Below, in pieces: positions 44,352-53,029 of a DNA stretch of 64,000 bases. The notes under the pieces are model-generated. The model was not told the origin of the DNA, did not search any database, and worked only from the letters and a program-made list of their open reading frames with translations. The stretch covers positions 124,001 to 188,000 of the forward strand of contig NC_016524.1 in assembly GCF_000236905.1 (NCBI RefSeq), written 5' to 3'. The translations under genes were made by a program, and so were the position numbers. How positions within the stretch are numbered: position 1 is the stretch's first letter; the number at the start of each line of letters is the position of its first letter. This DNA is from Tetrapisispora phaffii CBS 4417 (Eukaryota; Ascomycota; Saccharomycetes; Saccharomycetales; Saccharomycetaceae).

Positions 44352-44386
44352 GGAAAGTTCCGGAAGATGCCAGAGCGTGCCAGAAA
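44352..44386 (-). promoter_or_regulatory. Heat shock element array 2 (long)
   Basis: Units lie at exact 5-bp steps: GAA (44353), TTC (44358), GAA (44363), TGC (44368), GAG (44373), TGC (44378), GAA (44383). Three are perfect in a row, then each imperfect unit differs by one base. The array is about 690 bp upstream of the SSA ATG and downstream of the AAR2 stop, so it most likely belongs to SSA. Confidence 0.75.
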
Positions 44387-44628
44387 GAAATGGCTCGGGT
44401 AATGTCTGAAAGTGCCGCAACCAGTGGTTGGCAAGAGAGAGGAGAGAGTCCGGGTGGCTGTCTCTTTGTGGTGGAGCAGGCAATGCAAGACCTCTGTTTA
44501 ACGGTGGGGGGTATGGGTGTTAGGATAGTGGGGGTTACCTGCTGGTCATCACTATGGCACACGGTCTGACAATGTATTATTGTCATTTAGATATGTATAC
44601 ATGCAGTGGTGAAAGGTTTGGTTACTAT

Positions 44629-45774
44629 TCAGTTGTTACGGTTGTGATATATACCTGCTACTACGGTGGGTCCTTCATTGTCAGACTCTTCATCACTGCC
44701 AATGCTAGGATAGTAGTATTCACCGCTATCCAGTTCGTCAGTGTATGCAGTTGTGTGGTTGTACACGGCGTCGTCGCTGTCATCGTGATCGCCTTTTAAG
44801 TCTTGTGATATTATCTCCAATTGTTTTCTTGTCTTCACCAGGACGTGTTTTTGTATCGATTTATCGATTGTCTTTCTCCATAACTTCATGTTTAGTAATA
44901 TATCATAGTATTCATTGGGCATCATTCTAAGCTGTTTACTTAATATTTCGTCTAGATCTTTCACAGTGTTTTCTTCGCCAGGTACAACGGAACTTTGTGT
45001 CAATAATTCAATTATATTGTGCCATTGCAAGCTTGATCCATAGTTGCCAAAGGTGATGCAGTTTAAAAATGAAATTTGTAACTCCCCAAGTAATCTCTTT
45101 ATGTCATTATTGAAAAAGTTAGGCAATAGTTTGGCATTTAAGTAATTACTCTTATCCAAGAAATCTGTCATCCGGTACTCTGCACGCAATGCATCTTTGG
45201 ATTTGAAATTCAATATGGTGTATTTGAAATGTTTTTCATTCATTGCATTGTTTTCGTCTATGTTTAATTTCTTTTGTAAAAAAAAAATCTCTTCTCGACT
45301 AGTCATCGAGGTATCCACATACACAAACGATTGTTGATCATTATCACCACTCTCGTGTACACTGACTACTTGATCCCATGAAATGTACTTCGTCTGTAAA
45401 GTCCAATTATCCGATGATTCAATATCTTCAACTTGTGGATAATTAACCATCAAGTTACGGTATTTATTGATATTTTCATAATAAACGTTCAAATTTGTCT
45501 CTTTGAAAACGTCAAATATCTCTTTCTCACCATTATATTTTAAGTAATACCCTACATCACCGTTGACGCCAACGTTGCAGTTGAACCAATATCCATACCG
45601 TATAGATTCTTTTTTATTATGTTCTTGGAAATGGATCAAATGTACGGAATCACAAGGGATGTTTTGAATACCAAAAAATTCTTGATTCTTCTTAACTTCA
45701 AATGAATAATTATCTATCCCAATGGTAACGTCATCACTGGACGATATAAGTATCGGCAATGTAAGGAATGCCAT
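44629..45774 (-). CDS. AAR2: U5 snRNP assembly factor Aar2
   Basis: Aar2 binds the Prp8 RNase H and Jab1/MPN domains during cytoplasmic U5 snRNP maturation and keeps Brr2 away until import. The 381 residues (355 in S. cerevisiae) begin with the family pattern VTIGIDNYSFEVKKNQEFFGIQNIPCDSVHLIHFQ, and a GYWFNCNVG motif follows. The C-terminal half is helical with SYLNAKLLPNFFN-like segments, and the end is acidic (DDSDDAVYN, GSDEESDNEGP). The start is the first ATG. The position between SSA and RPS8 is that of YBL074C. Confidence 0.94.
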   Translation of the reverse strand: MAFLTLPILISSSDDVTIGIDNYSFEVKKNQEFFGIQNIPCDSVHLIHFQEHNKKESIRYGYWFNCNVGVNGDVGYYLKYNGEKEIFDVFKETNLNVYYENINKYRNLMVNYPQVEDIESSDNWTLQTKYISWDQVVSVHESGDNDQQSFVYVDTSMTSREEIFFLQKKLNIDENNAMNEKHFKYTILNFKSKDALRAEYRMTDFLDKSNYLNAKLLPNFFNNDIKRLLGELQISFLNCITFGNYGSSLQWHNIIELLTQSSVVPGEENTVKDLDEILSKQLRMMPNEYYDILLNMKLWRKTIDKSIQKHVLVKTRKQLEIISQDLKGDHDDSDDAVYNHTTAYTDELDSGEYYYPSIGSDEESDNEGPTVVAGIYHNRNN

Positions 45775-46078
45775 TAATAGTTATTACTTACTGCGAGGAA
45801 TTTCTAATCTCCTCTCCTGTCTTCTGATGGCAGGGTTTTCTTTTCATATATACACATATTTATAAGCTGGAATTTTAGGCAACTTCATAAAATATAAAAA
45901 TAATGATATGAAATGTGTTTTCTTTTTATTATAAACTACACATGTATGAAATAAACACGAAGATTATAGAAAAACAATATTTAATTTATTTTTGGGTGTC
46001 TTAATATGATGAAAGATTATGATAAGAAATTATATAATAATAAAAAAACTGTGATGTAGTTGGAAACTAATAAACAGT
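45775..46078. other. Intergenic region, RPS8 3' end to AAR2
   Basis: About 0.3 kb separating AAR2 from the end of RPS8, both read leftward. It is AT-rich, and no gene was recognised. Confidence 0.4.
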
Positions 46079-46681
46079 TTATTTCTTAGCAGTCATTCTT
46101 CTTAAGTAGAAAGCTAATTCTTCACCTTCTAAGATGTAACCATCACATCTACCGGATTGACCTGGTCTGGAAGAGATAGCAGCGTATAATCTACCAGCAC
46201 CGAATTGAGATTCAACAGCTTGTTCAACCTTAGCGGAACCAGCTCTGGAAGCCCATTTCTTTTCAGCACTCTTAGATGGAGCAACGATTTCTTCATCCTT
46301 AGCATTTCTCTTCTTACCTAAAGAGGCACCGTAGTGAGATTCGTACCATTGCTTGAATGGAGTAGCATCGATTTGAACAATAGCAGCCTTGGTTAAAGTG
46401 TTAGTTCTAACCAATTCATTGTTGGATGGATGGTAAGCGACACCAACGATTCTGGTCTTCTTAGCAACACCTTCAGAAGCCCATGAAAAGTTACCAGTTT
46501 CAATTCTTAAAGCTCTGTATTTCTTGTTACCACCTCTGGTTCTGACGGAGTGGATTCTCTTAGTACCGATTTTGGTGTTGGTAGCTTGTCTACCTAATTC
46601 GAACTTTCTCTTCTTTCTGAATTGAGCTCTTTTAGCACCTGTAGCAGATCTTTTGTGACGAGAATCACGAGAAATACCCAT
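46079..46681 (-). CDS. RPS8: Ribosomal protein eS8 (Rps8)
   Basis: This is a component of the 40S subunit. The 200 residues match the usual length from [32 protein letters not shown] to [10 protein letters not shown], with [24 protein letters not shown] in between, and there is no damage. The codon choice is strongly biased as in highly expressed genes. The coding exon is single. A leader intron is predicted 7 bases upstream of the ATG. AAR2 downstream and AST1/2 upstream are as in S. cerevisiae. Confidence 0.98.
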   Translation of the reverse strand: MGISRDSRHKRSATGAKRAQFRKKRKFELGRQATNTKIGTKRIHSVRTRGGNKKYRALRIETGNFSWASEGVAKKTRIVGVAYHPSNNELVRTNTLTKAAIVQIDATPFKQWYESHYGASLGKKRNAKDEEIVAPSKSAEKKWASRAGSAKVEQAVESQFGAGRLYAAISSRPGQSGRCDGYILEGEELAFYLRRMTAKK

Positions 46682-46688
46682 TTTTAAT

Positions 46689-46990
46689 CTGTAATGATAA
46701 AGTCCCTCTCAATTATTATTATGGTATCTTATATTGTTAGAATAATATAAAACAGTAAGTAATAATCAAGGATGAATGAATATGTTAGTAAAAAAAATTC
46801 TCAAAAGTAAATTCTTTTTTTAAAAGTAATGAAATATAGATAATAATTGTAATTCTCTGAAACTGTATTGCATTTATAGAGAAGCGATTCTTTGTATCAT
46901 GACAATATAAAACACAACTAAACATGATTAAAACATTGATAAAATTTTTCTTCTTCTTCGCTCAATAATTCCAGTAACGTGGTCACATAC
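46689..46990 (-). other. RPS8: Predicted 5' UTR intron of RPS8
   Basis: On the minus strand a perfect donor GTATGT (46990-46985), a perfect branch site TACTAAC (46789-46783) and the acceptor TTACAG ending at 46689 occur in order. The acceptor is 7 bases before the RPS8 ATG. The predicted intron is 302 nt. The branch-to-acceptor distance, about 95 nt, is long but acceptable, and the first YAG after the branch is the one used. S. cerevisiae RPS8A and RPS8B lack introns to my knowledge, so this would be a lineage difference. Confidence 0.65.
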
Positions 46991-48802
46991 AGATGCAACT
47001 TCTGAGTTTATAGAAACTAGGAGCACATATCCCTTCCCATAAGGAAGCAGTTAGATATATTGTGACTACCTTGGCATCTCATCCACCAATACATGTCTCA
47101 GCCTTCAGCTATCTCAGTAAATTTCAATTGTAATCCTATATTCTTCTTAAACTATAATAATTTGTGAACATACTATTTATTCTGGTGAGTTTGGTTGTAT
47201 TTTCCTGTGTCTGAAAGTAATAGAGTAATAAGAAACTGAATCACGTTTTAAATAGTAATGTATTTTAATATATGTATTTAGTATTCAATAATGATTATAA
47301 TAATAAAATATTTACAGAGAGAGAGTTGGGATAGTAAAAATTGAATATTTTACAATATCGCCAACGCAAGTGTCTAAATTTTGTTTGACGAAAAAAGTCA
47401 ATTTTTGAACATTCATGCAACTGACCGATGAGTGTCAAAATGGTAGAAAAACACAAGTAGTAAAAAGTAAATTCAGCAGAATAGAGAATAACCAAGCCAA
47501 ACGGTGTAACTCAGAAGATAATTTTAGAAGAGAAGGTCGAATGAGCTTAGTAGCAATAACGTCTAATGGACCGAATGAACGGGTTCCAGGTTCAGTGAGA
47601 CTAGACAGACAGACAACGATAGCGATAGGCTCTGGAGGGGGTAAACTCGGTTTAATGAGATGAGCTGGACAGGATGTGTTAGACAGAAACAAGTGTTTCT
47701 AGAGAGGATTGTGGTATTGCACTAGCCTGAACGCCACAGAGGAAAGTACCTTTCCAACAAGGGGGGGGAGAGGGATCACAGCCTAACCGAACAAGTGAAG
47801 AGTAAAGGATAGAATACACCAAGTTACAGATTTTGAACATTCATTTTCATAGGAAGAAAACAAGATCCGCCGAATTATATCATTTTGACCAAAAAACAAA
47901 AAAAGTTCGCGTTCACATCTGCAACAACAAAAACTAGATACACTATAAAATGTACGGATGTTAAAACAGTCACACATTGTTTATTTCAATCACGTGACTA
48001 TTTCAGAGTCCGGGTTACATTTAAGTTTGTACTTCTCGACATTTTAACAAACCGTTCGTTCTCTTACACTATTTTACATAACAATCGAAGCTTAAGCACT
48101 ATGTCAAGCACTATACCATGTCAAGCACATATATAAGAGTTTGAAACAACCGCTTGCAGTATCGTTGACATTGTATATTGCCATCTTGATGCGGTAATTA
48201 TTTATACGTTAATAAACCTATTCTTTCTCTTTAAAAGGAATCACCTTCCGTTTTCTGCAATTTCTACTTCCTATGTATGAGCAACTTTTAATGACATTTT
48301 TTCGAACTTCGAATTTCTTGAAAAATGCGTCTTTTGCTCAATCGTTGTTACTCGACAGGCATCGCTTCTTCTTCCACTAATGGGCGTATAGTGAATAGAG
48401 CATTACAGACTGTTATAATTTATAGCAAGGCAATTATAATTATAAAGGTGAATAAAATAAACTAAGTAAGTAAACAATGCAACAGAACGAGTTCATTACA
48501 ATTAATCAAATCGTAATGAAGATATTCGAAATAATTTAGTTGTTATGAGAGTTTTCTCTCTGTTCTTATAATTCAATTTCATTTAATGGTAAGGCTATCT
48601 TATTATATTAAGGATTAGCTATGTTTTGTTTTGATTTGAAATTTCCTCATTTCTTAAAAGAATGTCTTGCTATATATGTATATAAAGTGTATAATTCTTT
48701 GTCTTATCTCGAACTCAAATATATTTTTTTCGATTTAGACTCAAAATAGAACTATACAACCGTACACAAACACTGTATAAATAAAACCAAATTCTGACAG
48801 CT
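46991..48802. other. Divergent RPS8-AST1/2 intergenic region
   Basis: This is the longest gene-free stretch here. CACCAATACAT at 47084-47094 is one base from a Rap1 site and could drive RPS8. A TCACGTGA E-box is at 47990-47997. ATGTCAAGCAC is repeated at 48101-48111 and 48118-48128. In S. cerevisiae the small gene KTI11 lies nearby, but no Cys-rich Kti11-like frame was seen. The block at 47403-47844 is listed separately. Confidence 0.45.
47403..47844. other. GC-richer block bounded by a 14-bp direct repeat
   Basis: TTTTGAACATTCAT occurs at 47403-47416 and again at 47831-47844. Between them are about 414 bases visibly richer in G+C than the flanks. They contain a perfect hairpin GGAAAG-TAC-CTTTCC (47741-47755), a G8 run at 47761-47768 and purine-rich stretches. 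Reading frames of 82-85 codons cross it on both strands but match no family. No match to U1, U2, U4-U6, RNase P, RNase MRP or SRP RNA motifs was recognised. It could be an unrecognised non-coding RNA, an old insertion with a target duplication, or a gene remnant. Confidence 0.4.
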
Positions 48803-50080
48803 ATGTCTATATCATTCGAGAAACAGGAACATAAATTGGATGATGCAACTATTCAAGGTTCTGAAATTCCAAAAGAAATTCCAACTGGTGAAACCGTCTT
48901 ACATAGAGTGGCCAGACCAGTTAGACATGTTAAGAATATTCCCGTTAAAGCTTTAGTGTTTTCTTCAAAAGAAGGTCCAATGCTATTCACTTATGACAGA
49001 AAAATTAGAACTCCAATTCCAAAGAATAAATTAGTGGTACAAGTTGCCTATGCAGGTTTAAATCCAATTGATATGAAAATTAAAAATGGTTACAAAAGTG
49101 GTAGTTTCTACGGTGACGCAGGTGTTGGCAGGGAATATTTCGGTACTATTATATCCGTTGGTGAGGATATCGCAAGTAAAAACACTTGGAGAGAGGGTGA
49201 TGAAGTCATGGGTATCTATTATCATCCACATTCTGGTAATGGTGCTTTACAATCGTCAATTTTAATTGATCCAAAAGTTGACCCAATCATGTTGAAACCA
49301 GCAACCATCACCATGCCAGAAGCTGGCGGCACATTGTACTGTTTAGGCGCTGCATATCAAATATTGAAATCTTTGGATAAAGCTAAAGTTTTAAAACCTG
49401 ATTCAAATATCTTAATTAATGGTGGTACTACTTCTGTAGGTATGTTTGTTTTACAGCTACTAAAGAACCATTATCACCTTGTGTCAAAAGTTTCCATTGT
49501 AACGACAGGTACTGGCTCAAAAGTCTTGAAAAATCATTTCCCTTCATTTGCTAGTGATTTAATCTTTATTGATTACTTAACTTGTAGAGGTAAAGCAAGT
49601 AAACCATTGAGAAAAATGCTAGAAGAAAAAGTCTACACAGATTTCAACGAAGACACTCAAGAAGAAACAACTCAACAGTATACTCAAGGCAAATATGATA
49701 TTGTATTCGATTTCGTAGGTGGTTACGATATCTTGGCACACTCAAGTGCCTTGATTCATTCAGGTGGTCAATATGTCACTACTGTCGGTGACTATGTCAG
49801 TGATTATAAAAACGATGTCTTTGAAACTTGGGATAATCCAAGTGCAAATGCAAGAAAAATATTCGGTGCAGTACTATGGTCATACACATACACACATTTC
49901 AACTTTAACCCAAATTATGATGTGAAATGGATCAAAGAAGTTGCAGAAATTTTAGAAAAACGTGAAGTTAAATGTATTGTGGATAAAGTCTACGAATGGA
50001 AAGATTTTAAAGAAGCTTTCTCTTACTTAAGCACACAACGTTCACAAGGTAAGCTAATTTTAAAAGTAGAAAAATTCTAA
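48803..50080 (+). CDS. AST1/AST2: Ast1/Ast2-type quinone-reductase-like lipid raft protein
   Basis: Ast1 associates with lipid rafts and helps deliver the plasma-membrane ATPase Pma1. The fold is that of medium-chain reductases (quinone oxidoreductase-like), but no enzymatic activity is established. The 425 residues (429-430 in S. cerevisiae) include the catalytic-domain motif VQVAYAGLNPIDMKIKNGY (about residues 80-98). The nucleotide-binding stretch is NILINGGTTSVGMFVLQLL (about 208-226), where the usual GxGxxG is replaced by GGTTSVG. The end, RSQGKLILKVEKF, is the typical reductase C-terminus. The start is the first ATG. Which of the two paralogues it represents cannot be decided. Confidence 0.94.
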   Translation: MSISFEKQEHKLDDATIQGSEIPKEIPTGETVLHRVARPVRHVKNIPVKALVFSSKEGPMLFTYDRKIRTPIPKNKLVVQVAYAGLNPIDMKIKNGYKSGSFYGDAGVGREYFGTIISVGEDIASKNTWREGDEVMGIYYHPHSGNGALQSSILIDPKVDPIMLKPATITMPEAGGTLYCLGAAYQILKSLDKAKVLKPDSNILINGGTTSVGMFVLQLLKNHYHLVSKVSIVTTGTGSKVLKNHFPSFASDLIFIDYLTCRGKASKPLRKMLEEKVYTDFNEDTQEETTQQYTQGKYDIVFDFVGGYDILAHSSALIHSGGQYVTTVGDYVSDYKNDVFETWDNPSANARKIFGAVLWSYTYTHFNFNPNYDVKWIKEVAEILEKREVKCIVDKVYEWKDFKEAFSYLSTQRSQGKLILKVEKF

Positions 50081-50244
50081 CTCCCCATTTTACTGTTTTA
50101 GTTTTCCTCATAAAAATATTAAAAAATCATGTTAACATTATATACCCTTAATTACTAATAAACTATTTCCATGTCATAATTATATACTGTTAATTCAGTT
50201 CAATGCATTTATGTATAATATATTTGACTTAAATTTTTAATTAT

Positions 50245-52392
50245 TTACAAACCAAAACTAAACATCTTTGATCTTCTTTTGGAACTCTTTGAAGAAGGAA
50301 CTGTTTTATCCACCCTATCTTCATTATACAAATCATCTTCTTGAACATCTTCTAATACAGATTGCTTCGTAGCCTTTTCGTTTAGAGATGAGCTCTGAGA
50401 GACATATTTTCTTACAAAATCATCATTCTCTAATAGGATCTTTATATTATTTTCATAGTCAATGTCTGAAACGTTTTCCTCGTATTTTTCATCCTTTAAT
50501 TTATAAACCAAAAGGTATGCCGTAGTTAAGGTAGTTGGATCACCGACAAATTTTAGTACGGATTCCTCTGTAATGGAAACGACAACTTCATCATCAAATA
50601 GCAGCCAACCATATTTTTCATTTTTACAAATTGAAACATAATGGCCATGCTGTGGCCCCCCTCCTAGATGAAGCACTATTCCGGTCAAATCATATGATTT
50701 CGATATATCTGAATTAGACGTTGATGAAACTTGAAGCACTAACGGATAGTTAATCTTATTAAATAATTTAATATTTGAGTTTTGTTCTTCTGAATATTTA
50801 AATCTCTTCAAGTGTAAAATCAAGGTTTCTGGAAGTTTTTTAAGACCAACAATCCTTTCTGCTTCTTGTAAACCACTACAACAATCACAGAAAAATTTAT
50901 TGGAGCCGTTTAACATTTCTCTTTGAGAATAATCTCCTAGAATTTCTTGTATATTTGTCTCTTCATTGTTAGAAACTTCTATTGCAAAGTCTAAAAATAA
51001 TTCCTCTCTGGAAGTAATATTATCACAAGTTAGACATCTCGTCGTATACTTTATAACACCTTGGAATAAATCGTTAATGAAATTTCTTTCAAATTTTAAA
51101 CCGCCAAATTCTCCATTATCGTTGTTTGGATTATTCATATTTGACTCGATGTTATCACTTATTTGGTTTAGTAAAAAGTTTAAGAACTCATGAGCATCCT
51201 GATGCATCATTGAATTAAACATCATATTTTCCCTTTTCAATGTTTCAATCAATTCTTTTGGGGAAACAATACCAGTTAAATGATTATTTTCGGTGATTGC
51301 ATCAAATATATCCTTAAGTGCGCTGTACATATTTGATTTTCCATTAGTGTTTAAAGCAGTATCAATATTTAACACTGGTCCACTGATCAATGCAGTTTGT
51401 TTTTTCCCCTCACTAGATTCGATCTTTTTAATATTTTCTAATGTTTCATCGTTTTCAAACGCATCATCTGTCAGTTCCATATCATTATCATTATCATTTC
51501 CCATTGGTTTTGCCATATTATTTTCATATTTTCCGGTTTCTAATATATTTATTTGTCTGATGTTCTTTTTTCTACCCACAATTGTTGTTACAGAAATTTC
51601 ATGGATTTTTTCAGTTATTGGTGTAGATGCCATTACATGCCCTCTTGTTGGTTCAGTATCTGCTCTTTGATCTGAAGACACAAATGACGCATTTGTCGAA
51701 TTTGACGTCGAATATAGCATCGATTGGTCTCTGCTTGCCAAAATTTTAAAAGAATTTCTTCTCTGTAAAGGGATCTTTGATAACAATTCTTGTGAACTAC
51801 TTTGTGTGTTGTTTTTGTATAAATTCTTAAGAGTACCATTTTGATTATGTGAGTTATTATTATTAACAGTTAGTAATCTAGTGTTGTTGTCAAAACTGTT
51901 TTCATCGTAAACTTTTGTTTTGGTATTCTTAAAGTTGAATTTTTGTTCATTTGGAACCATTGGATATTTTATTACGTTATCCCTTAATTCTGGGATGTTA
52001 TAAAGACATTGTAAAACAGAATTACAGTAACATGTATTACCAAAGTTCTCATACCCAAAAACTTTATTAGAACTATCTGATAACTTTGTTATTTCTAGTA
52101 ACTTTTGGTGATCACTATCATTTTTTACAAGTTCTCTTGGATCTTTTAAAGGAACTGGAGTAGGTGATTCGGAAAGAGCTCTGGAATTTGAATTCAATAA
52201 TTGAGCTGTCTTATTTATCCCTGGAACTTCATAATGTTCGGTTGTTTCATTAAACTCGAAATTATCTATAATTTGTCTTGTAGCGAGTTTAGGTTCCAGG
52301 CATTTATTATATTCCTCAGGTCTTGAAGTTTCATTACTCTTGTCGTTTCCTTTATTGGATTTGGACAACCATCTTTTAAGTTTTATAGCCAT
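50245..52392 (-). CDS. UBP9/UBP13: Ubiquitin carboxyl-terminal hydrolase Ubp9/Ubp13
   Basis: This is a USP-family deubiquitinase. S. cerevisiae Ubp9 and Ubp13 are paralogues of about 750 residues linked to mitochondrial and endocytic functions. The 715-residue protein has the Cys box YENFGNTCYCNSVLQCLYN with catalytic Cys near residue 121, and a QDAHEFLNFLLNQI segment. A zinc-binding pair CLTC (near 452) and CDCC (near 506) follows, then the His box GGGPQHGHYVSICKNEKYGWLLFDDE near residues 577-602. A long Asn/Ser-rich insert lies between the Cys box and the rest of the domain. The basic, Ser-rich C-terminus is typical. It is adjacent to AST and SEF1 as in the YBL order. Confidence 0.94.
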   Translation of the reverse strand: MAIKLKRWLSKSNKGNDKSNETSRPEEYNKCLEPKLATRQIIDNFEFNETTEHYEVPGINKTAQLLNSNSRALSESPTPVPLKDPRELVKNDSDHQKLLEITKLSDSSNKVFGYENFGNTCYCNSVLQCLYNIPELRDNVIKYPMVPNEQKFNFKNTKTKVYDENSFDNNTRLLTVNNNNSHNQNGTLKNLYKNNTQSSSQELLSKIPLQRRNSFKILASRDQSMLYSTSNSTNASFVSSDQRADTEPTRGHVMASTPITEKIHEISVTTIVGRKKNIRQINILETGKYENNMAKPMGNDNDNDMELTDDAFENDETLENIKKIESSEGKKQTALISGPVLNIDTALNTNGKSNMYSALKDIFDAITENNHLTGIVSPKELIETLKRENMMFNSMMHQDAHEFLNFLLNQISDNIESNMNNPNNDNGEFGGLKFERNFINDLFQGVIKYTTRCLTCDNITSREELFLDFAIEVSNNEETNIQEILGDYSQREMLNGSNKFFCDCCSGLQEAERIVGLKKLPETLILHLKRFKYSEEQNSNIKLFNKINYPLVLQVSSTSNSDISKSYDLTGIVLHLGGGPQHGHYVSICKNEKYGWLLFDDEVVVSITEESVLKFVGDPTTLTTAYLLVYKLKDEKYEENVSDIDYENNIKILLENDDFVRKYVSQSSSLNEKATKQSVLEDVQEDDLYNEDRVDKTVPSSKSSKRRSKMFSFGL

Positions 52393-53029
52393 AGTTTATC
52401 AGAAGTAAAAACATATATATTCTAAAAGGTCCAATTTCTGTTAACACAGTCTTTTATATATAATACAGTTATCCTTTAACAATGGTATTCCTCTGACTCC
52501 CTTTGATATTATATGATTTAGCACAATCAGTTAAGCTAGATGCTTGACAGACAGCAACAGTTATAAATACGGCAGTAGAAAGCTAACCTCAGCCAGATCT
52601 TGTATTTATAACTTTAGCATATTAGCCAAAACCTGAACATATGATTTCAGTATATTAATCTTTTCACTATTTAAGTTTCAGAACTTTGGCAGGAGCTAGA
52701 TTTCTTTACGCACCTTAACATCTTACAAATCTCAATTATTAAAATCGGCGTAAAAAATATAAGCTATACTTTTTAAAGCGTATCAGTTGGTGATATGCGG
52801 TTGGACTAAGAGAAGTGCATGGGGACTTTGAAGGTTGAATCATGAATGCCGTTTACGATAAGAAAGATGTTATTATTTTAGTTCTGATAGTCAATGGAAT
52901 TATTGCAATTTAGGATAGAATGTTTATTATGATATGAATAAATAATAAATGAATAAATATATGTATATGTATATGTAAATACACATATACTAGTAGGTAA
53001 TAAATACAGTTTGGATTGAAAATTGAATC
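52393..53029. other. Intergenic region, SEF1 3' end to UBP9/13 promoter
   Basis: About 0.64 kb, AT-rich, with TATATG repeats near 52958-52990. No gene or RNA was recognised. Confidence 0.4.

Noticed and set aside
44272..44586. Several overlapping open frames between SSA and AAR2
   Set aside because: They exist because the stretch is GC-rich and stop-poor. None resembles a protein family, and they overlap heat shock elements.
47403..47844. A solo LTR of a Ty-like element
   Set aside because: The block lacks clean TG...CA ends with a 5-bp target duplication. Only the 14-bp outer repeat is present.
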